Notes under the pieces: model-generated
Seen by the model: only the letters and a program-made list of their open reading frames with translations
Databases searched by the model: none
Told to the model about the DNA's origin: nothing
From: Pedobacter sp. Leaf170
Lineage (GTDB): Bacteria > Bacteroidota > Bacteroidia > Sphingobacteriales > Sphingobacteriaceae
Assembly: GCF_920984665.1 (NCBI RefSeq)
Contig: NZ_CAKLBP010000003.1
Span: 124,001 to 188,000, forward strand
Length of the DNA stretch: 64,000 nt
Reading direction: 5' to 3'
Shown here: positions 41,449 through 49,945 of the stretch, piece after piece
How positions within the stretch are numbered: the stretch's first letter is position 1
Layout: each line of letters starts with the position of its first letter
Made by a program: the position numbers and the translations under genes

Positions 41449-42693
41449 TTAACTTCTTATGGCTTCTACAGGATCTAACCTGGATGCTGAAAAGGCTGGC
41501 CAAAAACCTGATATTGTTCCTATGATTACTGATATGCCAATACCAAGAACAATATTATTTAAACCTAATATGATGTGAAAATCAGTGATTGCACCAATGG
41601 CCAGGGCAAGTAAATAAACCAGCAACAAACCTAACAATCCGCCTAAAATACAAAGTAAAATTGCTTCGAAAATAAACTGTAAGAGAATGAAATATCGCTT
41701 TGCGCCTAAAGATTTTTGAATGCCAATAATATTTGTTCTTTCCTTTACCGAAACAAACATAATGTTAGCGATACTGAAACCACCTACGAGAATAGAAAAA
41801 CCACCGATAACCCAACCCGCTAACTTTACAACATCAAACATTTTATCAAGTTGGTTAGATAAAATTGTTGTTTTATTCAACGCAAAATCATCTTCCTGAT
41901 TCGGTCTTATTCTGTGGATGGAGCGCATCACCCCTCTCAATTCGCTCTCCACTTCTTCTAATGATACATTTTCTGAACCTCTTACTGTGATTTGTGGGTC
42001 GTACCTATCGTTTTGAATATCCAGAATACCTTTTGCAAAATTTATTGGAATGTTTACATTTTTATCTAATGAGGTTCCAAGCATATCTTCACCTTCTTTT
42101 AAAAATACACCAATAACAGTTACTCTTCTACCTAAAATCTGAACTTGTTTACCAATCGGATTGTCGCTTCCAAATAAACCTTCGGCAATTTCAGACCCGA
42201 TTAAACAAACGGGTGAACCATTATTACTTTCATTATCGGTAAAGTATCTTCCAGATTGTAATTCAAAGTTCCAGGTTTTATTAAAATCATGTGAAACTGC
42301 AGATACAGAAATCCCTTCTACTGAGCCGCTTCTATATTTTATGGTACGGTTTGTTGTAGACATTTCAAAAGTAATACCATCAGCATTTTCCATACGCTCT
42401 TTTAGCGATTGAAAATCACGAATAGATGGTTGTGGACGGTTTACATACTTCCACCAAGGATAATTATCGCCAAAACTCCATGGCCATTTTTGTACATAAA
42501 TTGTATTTGAACCCAATTTATCTACGCTAGACTGCAATTTTGCTCTAAAGGTATCAACCCCTGAAAACACAAAAATGATTACAAAAATACCAATGGTTAT
42601 TGCCAGCAGCGATAACATTGTACGTAATTTATTTTGTCGCAGAGCATCTAAAGCAAAACGAAAACTCTCACCAATTAGCCTGAAGATTATCAT
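41449..42693 (-). CDS. MacB/FtsX-type ABC transporter permease
   Basis: A 414-residue protein with one N-terminal helix (TMLSLLAITIGIFVIIFVFSG), a periplasmic MacB_PCD domain (residues 45-270, including YVNRPQPSIRDFQ) and three helices of an FtsX domain (about 285-405). The end reads GFWPAFSASRLDPVEAIRS, the classical MacB/LolC-like C terminus. It needs an ATPase; the nearest candidate is at 45971-46729, about 3.3 kb away and in the same direction, with unrelated genes between. Substrate could be a lipoprotein, peptide or small toxin; it is not deducible. Confidence 0.9.
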   Translation of the reverse strand: MIIFRLIGESFRFALDALRQNKLRTMLSLLAITIGIFVIIFVFSGVDTFRAKLQSSVDKLGSNTIYVQKWPWSFGDNYPWWKYVNRPQPSIRDFQSLKERMENADGITFEMSTTNRTIKYRSGSVEGISVSAVSHDFNKTWNFELQSGRYFTDNESNNGSPVCLIGSEIAEGLFGSDNPIGKQVQILGRRVTVIGVFLKEGEDMLGTSLDKNVNIPINFAKGILDIQNDRYDPQITVRGSENVSLEEVESELRGVMRSIHRIRPNQEDDFALNKTTILSNQLDKMFDVVKLAGWVIGGFSILVGGFSIANIMFVSVKERTNIIGIQKSLGAKRYFILLQFIFEAILLCILGGLLGLLLVYLLALAIGAITDFHIILGLNNIVLGIGISVIIGTISGFWPAFSASRLDPVEAIRS

Positions 42694-42873
42694 AATTAAA
42701 GGTTAGACACAAAGATGTATAAAAGGTTACAGCTATTTAAAACTTATAAATACTTTATTCAAAATTTTCATAAAAACTAAGTTAATCAATGCCTATATAC
42801 AATAAAATATTAATTAAAACATAAATTAAGCAAATGAGGTTGCTTAAAATACTAAAAAGAAAAATTAAATTCG

Positions 42874-42881
42874 TATTTTTG
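42874..42881 (+). promoter_or_regulatory. -7 promoter element (TATTTTTG)
   Basis: Exact TAnnTTTG followed by CAC, 22 nt before the queA ATG. No -33 box identified. Confidence 0.45.
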
Positions 42882-42903
42882 CACCTCAAAAAATTCATCA
42901 AGA

Positions 42904-43953
42904 ATGAAATTATCACAATTCAAATTTAACCTACCAGAGTCGCTAATTGCACATAATCCATCCGAAGAACGTGATGAAGCACGTTTAATGGTATTGCACA
43001 AAGACAGCGGTAAAATTGAACATAAAATATTTAAAGACGTTTTAGGTTATTTCGATGACAAGGACGTTATGATTTTGAACAACACGAAAGTGTTTCCTGC
43101 TCGTTTATATGGTAATAAAGAGAAAACAGGTGCTACTATCGAGGTTTTCTTATTAAGAGAATTAAACAAAGAATTACGTTTATGGGATGTTTTAGTAGAT
43201 CCTGCCCGTAAAATCCGTGTTGGTAATAAATTATACTTCGGAGACGATGATTTATTGGTTGCTGAAGTTGTAGACAATACTACTTCTCGCGGTCGTACCA
43301 TTCGCTTCTTATTTGAAGGAACTGATGAAGAGTTTAGAAGAAATGTTGAAATTTTAGGGGAAACGCCACTTCCAAAATACATTAAGCGTAAAGCAACTGC
43401 TGAAGATAAGGAACGTTACCAAACCATTTTTGCTAAGCATGAAGGTGCGGTTGCAGCTCCAACGGCAGGTTTACATTTTAGCCGCGAATTAATGAAACGC
43501 CTTGAGCTTAAAGGCGTTGAGTTTGCTGAGGTAACTTTACACGTAGGTTTAGGAACTTTCAGAACTGTTGAAGTTGAAGATTTAACTAAACATAAAATGG
43601 ATTCTGAACAGTTTATCATCGAGCAAAAAGATGCTAACCTGGTAAATAAAGCGCTTGAAGAAAAGAGAAAAATCTGTGCTGTTGGCACAACATCAATGCG
43701 GGCAATAGAATCTGCTGTTTCTGCAAACAGAACACTAAAAGCTGCTAACGACTGGACAAGTAAATTTATTTTCCCGCCATACGAATTCAGTATTGCAAAC
43801 TCAATGATAACTAATTTCCATACTCCAGAATCGACATTATTAATGATGATTAGTGCTTTTGGAGGCTATGAAAATGTGATGAATGCCTACGAAGTTGCAG
43901 TAAAAGAAAAATATAAATTCTATAGCTACGGCGATGCCATGCTAATTATCTAG
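42904..43953 (+). CDS. queA: S-adenosylmethionine:tRNA ribosyltransferase-isomerase
   Basis: A 349-residue protein of normal QueA length, which builds epoxyqueuosine in the anticodon wobble position of tRNA. Starts [30 protein letters not shown]. It contains [28 protein letters not shown] and the C-terminal [20 protein letters not shown], all characteristic of the family. No other queuosine genes are in the window. It is followed by a long inverted repeat before ispD. Confidence 0.95.
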   Translation: MKLSQFKFNLPESLIAHNPSEERDEARLMVLHKDSGKIEHKIFKDVLGYFDDKDVMILNNTKVFPARLYGNKEKTGATIEVFLLRELNKELRLWDVLVDPARKIRVGNKLYFGDDDLLVAEVVDNTTSRGRTIRFLFEGTDEEFRRNVEILGETPLPKYIKRKATAEDKERYQTIFAKHEGAVAAPTAGLHFSRELMKRLELKGVEFAEVTLHVGLGTFRTVEVEDLTKHKMDSEQFIIEQKDANLVNKALEEKRKICAVGTTSMRAIESAVSANRTLKAANDWTSKFIFPPYEFSIANSMITNFHTPESTLLMMISAFGGYENVMNAYEVAVKEKYKFYSYGDAMLII

Positions 43954-43961
43954 AATAGATT

Positions 43962-44017
43962 CAAGTATTTAGTATGAAGTACCTAGACAAGCTCTTTTAC
44001 TTTATACTAAATACTTG
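43962..44017. repeat. 14-bp perfect inverted repeat between queA and ispD
   Basis: CAAGTATTTAGTAT (43962-43975) and ATACTAAATACTTG (44004-44017) are exact reverse complements, loop 28 nt. It sits 9 nt after the queA stop and 13 nt before the ispD ATG. No T-run follows, so it is not a plain terminator; it may be an mRNA structure or a miniature element. Confidence 0.65.
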
Positions 44018-44029
44018 ATATTTTTGAAG

Positions 44030-44704
44030 ATGAAATATTACGCTATAATTGTAGCAGGAGGTTCCGGGAACCGGATGCAAACCGAAACGCCTAAACAATT
44101 TTTATTGCTTAATAACCTCCCGGTTTTAATGCATACCGTAAAAGCTTTTGCTTTAAGCGAATTACAGCCCAAAATTCTAGTTGTATTAAATCAACAACAA
44201 CATTCTTATTGGAATAGACTATGCTTAGAATTTAATTTCAACATACCGCATGAAGTTATTACTGGTGGAGCAGAAAGATTCCACTCTGTAAAAAATGCAA
44301 TTGATACCATTTCTGAGGAATCAATAATTTCAATACACGATGCCGTGCGACCTGTAATCAGTAAAAATTTAATTGATACAACTTTCCGTTATGCCCTAAA
44401 GAATGGAAATGCAATTGCAGCGATAAAACCTATTGATAGTATTAGAAAGAAAAATGGAGAAGAAACTGAAGCGGTAAATCGCGAAGATTTTTTTCTGGTT
44501 CAAACGCCTCAAGTTTTTAATTCTGTAATACTAAAGAAAGCTTATGATTTGCCGTTCAGCAATAATTTCACCGATGATGCAAGTGTTGTTGAAACAAATG
44601 GTACTAAGATTAATTTAGTAGAAGGCGAACGAAATAATATAAAAATAACCTATCCTATAGATTTAGATATTGCAGAATGGTTTTTAAACAAAAATGCCCT
44701 CTAA
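44030..44704 (+). CDS. ispD: 2-C-methyl-D-erythritol 4-phosphate cytidylyltransferase
   Basis: From ATG 44030 the protein has 224 residues, the usual IspD length; the in-frame TTG at 44015 would add only five residues inside a repeat arm. IIVAGGSGNRMQTETPKQF is the CTP-binding signature. ISIHDAVRPVIS and the acidic FTDDASVVE motif are also typical. It makes CDP-ME in the non-mevalonate isoprenoid pathway. A terminator overlaps its last codons. Confidence 0.93.
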   Translation: MKYYAIIVAGGSGNRMQTETPKQFLLLNNLPVLMHTVKAFALSELQPKILVVLNQQQHSYWNRLCLEFNFNIPHEVITGGAERFHSVKNAIDTISEESIISIHDAVRPVISKNLIDTTFRYALKNGNAIAAIKPIDSIRKKNGEETEAVNREDFFLVQTPQVFNSVILKKAYDLPFSNNFTDDASVVETNGTKINLVEGERNNIKITYPIDLDIAEWFLNKNAL

Positions 44705-44722
44705 AATTTAAAGGGCATTTTT
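44690..44722 (+). terminator. terminator overlapping the end of ispD
   Basis: AAAATGCCCT...AGGGCATTTTT: 10-bp stem, AT-rich loop, then a T-rich stretch. The left arm is inside the last codons of ispD. Confidence 0.75.
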
Positions 44723-44731
44723 ATTTCTTTT

Positions 44732-44890
44732 TTAGGATGCTCTACCTATAACTTTAAGTAAAATTGCAATAACTGCTATTACTAATAAAACATGGATAAT
44801 GTTACCTACATCGCCGAAGCCATGAAATAAAAATCCTATAACCCATAGTATTACTAATACCACTGCGACTAAATACAATAAATTTCCCAT
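44732..44890 (-). CDS. lmo0937-type small membrane protein
   Basis: A 52-residue frame from ATG (complement of 44888-44890) to TAA (44732-44734). Two hydrophobic helices (MGNLLYLVAVVLVILWVIGF and NIIHVLLVIAVIAILLKVIG) flank a short FHGFGDVG turn. This matches the common short membrane family named after Listeria lmo0937, present in many Bacteroidota and often stress-induced. Function unknown. Convergent to ispD, with the terminator between. Confidence 0.75.
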   Translation of the reverse strand: MGNLLYLVAVVLVILWVIGFLFHGFGDVGNIIHVLLVIAVIAILLKVIGRAS

Positions 44891-44992
44891 CGTGTTAATT
44901 TTTTTAAGTTCGTAAATGTTGAAGTAGTAACAACGGTAGATTTACTTTTGTTTAGAAATTGTAAATATTTATTCTAAAAGGCTATAAATTAG

Positions 44993-45030
44993 CTCAAAAA
45001 AAATCTCCTAAAGGTTATTTAGGAGATTTA
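44993..45030 (-). terminator. terminator for the DUF2795 gene
   Basis: AAATCTCCTAAAGGTTATTT with its mirror AGGAGATTT forms an 11-bp stem. On the minus strand it is followed by eight Ts, 4 nt after the stop of the gene it serves. Confidence 0.8.
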
Positions 45031-45034
45031 TAAT

Positions 45035-45256
45035 TTAGTATTCATCTTCATTAAAGAAGAAATCTTCTTTAGTTGGGTAATCTGGCCAAATTTCTTCAAT
45101 CGTTTCATAAGGCTCGCCATCGTCTTCTAAAGCCTGTAAGTTTTCAATAACCTCAACAGGAGCACCCGAACGGATACCGTAGTCGATTAATTCATCTTTA
45201 GTTGCTGGCCATGGTGCATCTTCCAAGTGGGAAGCTAATTCTAGTGTCCAATACAT
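45035..45256 (-). CDS. DUF2795 domain protein
   Basis: A 73-residue, strongly acidic protein beginning MYWTLELASHLEDAPWPATKDELIDYGIRSG. It continues with PVEVIENLQALEDDGEPYETIEEIWPDYPTKEDFF and ends FFFNEDEY. This is the compact DUF2795 helical domain seen in single copy across Bacteroidota; its role is unknown. Monocistronic, with its own terminator. Confidence 0.8.
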   Translation of the reverse strand: MYWTLELASHLEDAPWPATKDELIDYGIRSGAPVEVIENLQALEDDGEPYETIEEIWPDYPTKEDFFFNEDEY

Positions 45257-45340
45257 ATCTTTATTCAGTTAATTCTCGTTTCGTAATTATGCGCAAAGTA
45301 TATTAAAATTTTCGAGCAAAACAAACTTATTTTTCCACTA

Positions 45341-45889
45341 TTAAACACGCGGTATCCAAATGTTTTCTTCTGCCTCAAAATCCATATTCAGTTTTCGTGC
45401 CAAAACAAATAAATAATCACTTAAACGGTTTAAGTAAACGGTTACATGCTCATTTACAAAGCTCTGCTCTGCTAATTCAACTGCCAAACGTTCTGCCCTT
45501 CTACAAACGCAGCGGGCAATATGGCAGTAAGAAACCACTGTATTTCCTCCCGGTAAAACGAAATGCTTTAATTCTGGCAAAACTTCGTTCATCGCATCCA
45601 TTTCTTTTTCCAGCAATACAATATCACTATCAAGCAAATCAGGTATTTTCATTTTAGATTTTTCAGGATCTGCTGCTAAAGATGCACCGATGGTAAATAA
45701 TCTGTCCTGAATTTCTTTTAGTAGCCGTTTATGATTAACATCAATATCCTGGCACATTATTAAACCTATGTACGAGTTTAATTCATCAACAGTTCCGTAA
45801 GTATCAATGCGAAGGTGATATTTTGGCACTCGAGTACCGCCAATTAAAGAGGTTTGCCCCTTATCTCCTGTTTTAGTGTAGATTTTCAT
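45341..45889 (-). CDS. ATP:cob(I)alamin adenosyltransferase (PduO type)
   Basis: A 182-residue protein with YTKTGDKGQTSLIGGTRVPK at the N terminus (ATP-binding segment), TYGTVDELNSYIG and RCVCRRAERLAVELAE with the substrate arginines, then YLNRLSDYLFVLARKLN. It transfers the adenosyl group from ATP to reduced cobalamin to make coenzyme B12. I searched by eye for a cobalamin riboswitch upstream and saw none; the spacer to the next gene is only a repeat. Its partner B12 enzymes are not in the window. Confidence 0.92.
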   Translation of the reverse strand: MKIYTKTGDKGQTSLIGGTRVPKYHLRIDTYGTVDELNSYIGLIMCQDIDVNHKRLLKEIQDRLFTIGASLAADPEKSKMKIPDLLDSDIVLLEKEMDAMNEVLPELKHFVLPGGNTVVSYCHIARCVCRRAERLAVELAEQSFVNEHVTVYLNRLSDYLFVLARKLNMDFEAEENIWIPRV

Positions 45890-45902
45890 TTTGAAAAGTA
45901 TT

Positions 45903-45966
45903 AAGTTGTAAGTTATACGTTTTAAGTATATCCAAACCGTATAACTTATAACCTACAACTTAAAAC
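45903..45966. repeat. inverted repeat AAGTTGTAAGTTATACG...
   Basis: AAGTTGTAAGTTATACG is mirrored by CGTATAACTTATAACCTACAACTT with a short insertion. Same vocabulary as the direct repeats at 22999-23068. It occupies the space between the adenosyltransferase and ABC ATPase genes. Confidence 0.65.
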
Positions 45967-45970
45967 TTCA

Positions 45971-46729
45971 TTAGTTTATTTTCTCCCAATCGCTACCACT
46001 ATCTTTTAGCGCCTGTAAACGTGGAGAAACATTTTTAATATCAGTATTTACGTAATCATTTTCAATTAATCCATCACGCATACGTACAATTCTGTGTGCA
46101 TGTTGGGCAATATCTTCCTCATGTGTTACTAAAATAATAGTATTTCCTTTACTATGAATTTCTTCCAATAAACCCATAATTTCGATTGAAGTTTTAGTAT
46201 CGAGGTTACCTGTTGGCTCATCGGCAAGGATTATTGATGGATCATTTATTAATGCTCTAGCTACAGCAACACGTTGGCGTTGACCACCAGATAGTTCATT
46301 AGGCTTATGGTCCATACGATTACCTAGACCAACGTTTTCTAAAGCCTTGGCAGCTCTTGCATCGCGGTCTTTTTTACTATTGCCAGCGTAAATTAATGGC
46401 AAAGCCACGTTATCTAATGATGTTGAGCGTGGCAAAAGGTTAAACGTTTGGAAAACGAAACCAATTTCCTGGTTACGAACTTCTGCCAAGGCATCATCCG
46501 TCATGTGGCTTACATCTGTACCATTTAATATATAGCTTCCGCTTGATGGTGTATCTAAACAACCTAAAATATTCATCAAAGTAGATTTACCTGAACCAGA
46601 AGGCCCCATTAAAGCCACGAATTCGCCCTTGTCAATATCTAAACTAACGGATTTTAAAGCGTGGATAACCTCTGAACCGATAACGTATTTACGGCCAATT
46701 TCTTTAATGGTGATGAGTGGTTGCGACAT
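45971..46729 (-). CDS. ABC transporter ATP-binding protein, LolD/MacB-like
   Basis: A 252-residue ATPase with Walker [11 protein letters not shown]-loop region [12 protein letters not shown], signature [15 protein letters not shown], Walker [13 protein letters not shown] and H-loop [15 protein letters not shown]-type sequence [11 protein letters not shown]. It belongs to the MacB/LolD class that energises FtsX-type permeases. The permease at 41449-42693 is a plausible partner although distant. A short charged tail (about residues 225-252) is not in the core domain. Confidence 0.92.
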   Translation of the reverse strand: MSQPLITIKEIGRKYVIGSEVIHALKSVSLDIDKGEFVALMGPSGSGKSTLMNILGCLDTPSSGSYILNGTDVSHMTDDALAEVRNQEIGFVFQTFNLLPRSTSLDNVALPLIYAGNSKKDRDARAAKALENVGLGNRMDHKPNELSGGQRQRVAVARALINDPSIILADEPTGNLDTKTSIEIMGLLEEIHSKGNTIILVTHEEDIAQHAHRIVRMRDGLIENDYVNTDIKNVSPRLQALKDSGSDWEKIN

Positions 46730-46794
46730 AGTTTTTATTTTTTAGACAAGCGTAATGGTTAAGATGTTACAAGAGATTAAAAATTTCCAAAAAT

Positions 46795-47085
46795 CTACTT
46801 TTCAATAATTTTTGGAACCATAAAAAATTGATCGCTGTGTTTTGCTGCGTTTTTCAAACCATCAGCAGTCGAAATTTCTTGCTTAATTACATCTTCACGC
46901 CAAACATTAGACGCCTCATTCATGTAAACTAAAGGCTTTACCGAAGAAGTATCAAGCTCGTTTAATTTCTCCATAAATGATAAAATTTTGTTCATTTCAG
47001 GAATTAAGGTTTCAACTTCTTTATCATTTACATGAATCCGGGCGAGGTCGGCAATTTTATGTATCGTTTTTTCGTCTAAATTCAT
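46795..47085 (-). CDS. gatC: aspartyl/glutamyl-tRNA amidotransferase subunit C
   Basis: A 96-residue protein with HKIADLARIHVNDKEVETLIPEMNKILSFMEKLNELDTSSVKPL, the belt-like GatC sequence, and a C-terminal HSDQFFMVPKIIEK, the conserved end that wraps GatA and GatB. It is needed for amidation of misacylated Glu-tRNA(Gln) or Asp-tRNA(Asn). The plsC stop precedes its ATG by 1 nt, so both are in one transcript. Confidence 0.9.
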   Translation of the reverse strand: MNLDEKTIHKIADLARIHVNDKEVETLIPEMNKILSFMEKLNELDTSSVKPLVYMNEASNVWREDVIKQEISTADGLKNAAKHSDQFFMVPKIIEK

Positions 47086-47086
47086 T

Positions 47087-47812
47087 TTATACTAATTTAC
47101 TTTCTATCAGTTTAAAAACCTTTTCTTTCAAAGCATCGCTATCCAAATCAGTTAGTGTTTGCGTTTCTATAGGTTTGTGGACGTAAATATCGCAAATTCC
47201 GGGCTTACTTCCATACCTAGCGCCATCATCCCAGTTAATTTTCCAAACATTTGTTATGCTTACGGGTACTAATGGAATATTTTTTTCTATGGCTAAACGG
47301 AAAGGCCCATTCTTAAATTCTCCAAGTTTTGGAGGATATTCATCATCAATTTTACCTTCCGGAAAAATAATTAAGCTCATCCCCATCTCTAAATTTTCGC
47401 CAGCTTTTTTAAATGCCCTGAAAGCTGAAATTTTACTGTCGCGATTTACAGAGATATCAATCGTTTTAAAAAATATACCTAAGACCGGGTTATTTAACAA
47501 TTCATCTTTCCCCATAAAATGATAACGGCCTTTAGCTAAAATGCAAAAAATCATTATATCCAAGTTGGAGGTATGGTTAGCGCAATAAACATAAGTTTGT
47601 TTATCAGTTAGCGGCTGCTCGAATTTATAAGAGAAAAAAACACCTGCAAACATACTGCAAAGGAAACTATTTGCCATTCGGCAAAAATTTAATATTCCGT
47701 AATATTTTGGGTTTTTAGATGTTAGGTAGTAGATTGGATAAAATAAGGCAAAGAAAAAAAGAATCCAAAACAGGTACCAAACCCGGTGTATTTGCCTCAA
47801 GAATTTTATCAT
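47087..47812 (-). CDS. plsC: 1-acyl-glycerol-3-phosphate acyltransferase family
   Basis: A 241-residue membrane-bound acyltransferase with one or two hydrophobic helices near the N terminus (residues 11-32). The HX4D catalytic motif is in CANHTSNLDIM, the glycerol-phosphate-binding motif in FPEGKIDDEYPPKLGEFK, and the hydrophobic VPVSITNVW motif follows. It acylates lysophosphatidate to phosphatidate in phospholipid synthesis. gatC follows after 1 nt. Confidence 0.88.
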   Translation of the reverse strand: MIKFLRQIHRVWYLFWILFFFALFYPIYYLTSKNPKYYGILNFCRMANSFLCSMFAGVFFSYKFEQPLTDKQTYVYCANHTSNLDIMIFCILAKGRYHFMGKDELLNNPVLGIFFKTIDISVNRDSKISAFRAFKKAGENLEMGMSLIIFPEGKIDDEYPPKLGEFKNGPFRLAIEKNIPLVPVSITNVWKINWDDGARYGSKPGICDIYVHKPIETQTLTDLDSDALKEKVFKLIESKLV

Positions 47813-47935
47813 AGATTATCAAAAATATAAATTAACAGCGTATTACATAACAATAAATCTTTTTTGTTAAACCTTTTCGCTTTTGGCCTTTTGTATACTG
47901 ATATATAGACAAACCAAAGTTTTTAAACCCTTGCA

Positions 47936-48049
47936 TCAGGCAGGCAGGCAATATAAGCGAGCACGAATCCCGATTTGTATCGGGAGAAGTAAAGCGGTTT
48001 GCGGGGCTAACTTTAATAAAGGTTAGGCCAATTGCTTTTCAAAAAAAAA
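47936..48049 (+). repeat. diverged member of the 100-nt dispersed element
   Basis: Contains AATCCCGATTTGTATCGGGA, then GCGGGGCTAAC and ATTGCTTTTCAAAAAAAA, echoing the hairpin and the end of the elements at 15094 and 32151; a small CAGGCAGGCAGGCAAT stretch precedes. Lies in the 306-nt gap 47813-48118, which shows no gene. Confidence 0.45.
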
Positions 48050-48118
48050 TATAACTTAAAATTTAAATTGAATTGAGACTATAGATTGATGGCATTTTAT
48101 TTTTAATTTCGTGCCATT

Positions 48119-49117
48119 ATGAAAGAAACAGTGGTGAGCGGCATCAGGCCGACAGGAAAGCTACATTTAGGAAATTATTTTGGTGCGGTAACCAATTTTG
48201 TTAAGATGCAGTACGATTACAACTGCTATTTTTTTATTGCCGATTTGCACTCGTTAACCACTCACCCAACCCCTGCCGATTTAAACGGATATGTTCGCCA
48301 TGTATTAGTAGAATATTTAGCTTGCGGAATTAATCCGGAAGAAACAACGATATATATTCAATCGGATGTACCCGAAGTATCTGAACTTTATTTGTATCTG
48401 AATATGAATGCCTATTTGGGTGAGCTTGAAAGAAGCGCATCATTCAAAGAAAAAATTAGAGCCAATCCAGATAATGTTAATGCAGGTTTATTAACCTACC
48501 CTACTTTAATGGCTGCAGATATTTTAATTCACCGTGCAACAAAAGTGCCTGTTGGAAAAGACCAGGAGCAGCATTTGGAAATGACCAGAAACTTCAGTAA
48601 TCGTTTTAACAGAATGTATAACGCCGATTTTTTCCCGGAATCTTTCGCTTTTAATTATGCTGAAAATCTGGTTAAAGTACCCGGTTTGGAAGGTAAAGGT
48701 AAAATGAGTAAATCTGATGGCGATGGCAACTGCATCTATTTATCTGATAGTCCGGAAATTATCCGTAAAAAAGTAGCCAGAGCTGTTAGTGATAGCGGAC
48801 CAACCGAAGAGAATCAGGAGAAACCAGAAGCGATTCAAAACCTTTTCGATTTGATGAAAATTGTTTCGACACCTGATACAATTGAGCATTTTGATGGTTT
48901 ATATAATAAAATGCAAATTCGCTATGGCGATATGAAGAAACAATTGGCAGAAGATATGATTGTTTTTAATTCGCCAATTAGAGAGAGGATTGAAGAACTT
49001 TCTAAAGATGATTTGTATTTAAGACAGGTTGCAAAACACGGCGCTTTAAAAGCAAGAGAAAGTGCTCAAAAAACCATTAAGGAAGTACGCAACTTAATCG
49101 GATTTAAAAGTTTTTAA
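48119..49117 (+). CDS. trpS: tryptophanyl-tRNA synthetase
   Basis: A 332-residue class I synthetase of normal size. SGIRPTGKLHLGNYFGA is the HIGH-type motif and GKGKMSKSDGDGNCIYL the KMSKS motif. FFIADLHSLTTHPTP, GKDQEQHLEMTRNFSNRFN and the Trp-binding sites are in order. Near-consensus TAATTTCG lies about 20 nt before the start. Followed closely by the deoxynucleoside kinase gene, with an inverted repeat between. Confidence 0.95.
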   Translation: MKETVVSGIRPTGKLHLGNYFGAVTNFVKMQYDYNCYFFIADLHSLTTHPTPADLNGYVRHVLVEYLACGINPEETTIYIQSDVPEVSELYLYLNMNAYLGELERSASFKEKIRANPDNVNAGLLTYPTLMAADILIHRATKVPVGKDQEQHLEMTRNFSNRFNRMYNADFFPESFAFNYAENLVKVPGLEGKGKMSKSDGDGNCIYLSDSPEIIRKKVARAVSDSGPTEENQEKPEAIQNLFDLMKIVSTPDTIEHFDGLYNKMQIRYGDMKKQLAEDMIVFNSPIRERIEELSKDDLYLRQVAKHGALKARESAQKTIKEVRNLIGFKSF

Positions 49118-49127
49118 TTAATTAGCT

Positions 49128-49169
49128 TTAAGGTTTAGATGCAAAAACTAACCTTAGCCTAAACCTTAA
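49128..49169. repeat. 11-bp inverted repeat between trpS and kinase gene
   Basis: TTAAGGTTTAG (49128-49138) and CTAAACCTTAA (49159-49169) are exact complements around a 20-nt loop containing CTAACCTTAG. No T-run follows. Confidence 0.55.
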
Positions 49170-49186
49170 TCTATAAAAGAAAAAAG

Positions 49187-49801
49187 ATGCATATAGCAAT
49201 TGTAGGAAACATTGGTGCCGGAAAAACTACTTTGACGGGTTTATTAGCTAAAAATTATGGATGGGAAGCGCTTTACGAAGCCGTAGATAATAATCCGTAT
49301 TTGGAAGATTTTTACAGCGACATGAAAAGATGGAGCTTTAACCTACAGATATATTTTTTAAACAGTCGTTTTCAACAAATTACAGATATTGAGGTAAACA
49401 AACGTAATGTAATTCAGGATAGAACGATTTACGAGGATGCACATATTTTTGCAGAGAATTTACACGATATGGCTTTAATGACCACTCGCGATCATGATAA
49501 CTATCGTGCAATTTTTGATAATATTACTTCGTTTATAAAACCACCAGATTTGTTGGTGTATTTGCGTGCTTCTGTGCCAACTTTGGTAAATAATATTCAA
49601 CGTAGAGGGAGAGAATATGAAGCCGGTATTCGTATAGATTATCTTTCTAAACTAAATGAAAAATACGAAGCCTGGATTAAAGGTTACAACTTAGGTAAAT
49701 TATTAATTTTAGACAAGGATAAGTTAGATTTCACCAATAATCCGGAAGATTTAGGCACTGTGATTCAATCTATTGAAGCTGAAATTAATGGATTGTTTTA
49801 A
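49187..49801 (+). CDS. deoxynucleoside kinase
   Basis: A 204-residue kinase with the P-loop GNIGAGKTT, then the deoxynucleoside-kinase pattern WEALYEAVDNNPYLEDFY with the substrate glutamate, DRTIYEDAHIF (DRS-like motif) and RRGREYEAGIRIDYL (lid arginines). It phosphorylates purine or pyrimidine deoxynucleosides for salvage; the base specificity (dGuo/dAdo versus dCyd) cannot be told by eye. Cytosolic. Followed by a REP-like hairpin. Confidence 0.9.
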   Translation: MHIAIVGNIGAGKTTLTGLLAKNYGWEALYEAVDNNPYLEDFYSDMKRWSFNLQIYFLNSRFQQITDIEVNKRNVIQDRTIYEDAHIFAENLHDMALMTTRDHDNYRAIFDNITSFIKPPDLLVYLRASVPTLVNNIQRRGREYEAGIRIDYLSKLNEKYEAWIKGYNLGKLLILDKDKLDFTNNPEDLGTVIQSIEAEINGLF

Positions 49802-49828
49802 AATCTAGAAAGCTGTTTGTTCATTTCA

Positions 49829-49901
49829 CGTTGTTGTGAGGCACGAAGCAATTTCATTTGCACATTTTTTTTTAAAGATTGCTTCGTGCCTCGCAATGAC
49901 G
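49829..49901. repeat. REP-like hairpin, full copy
   Basis: Left arm CGTTGTTGTGAGGCACGAAG (two changes) and right arm CTTCGTGCCTCGCAATGACG form the same hairpin as at 9165 and 50790. A T-run in the loop lengthens it. Confidence 0.8.
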
Positions 49902-49945
49902 AAAGATTAAAATATTTCTAAAAACATCTATCTGTAAATCATAAC

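Noticed and set aside
44019-44026. TATTTTTG, a consensus -7 box before ispD
   Set aside because: It is only 3 nt before the ATG, so transcription would begin after the start codon; read as chance in a T-rich spacer.
45890-45970. Possible cobalamin riboswitch near the adenosyltransferase gene
   Set aside because: The gene is on the minus strand, so a riboswitch would precede it on the right; the spacer of 81 nt holds only a repeat and no B12 box.
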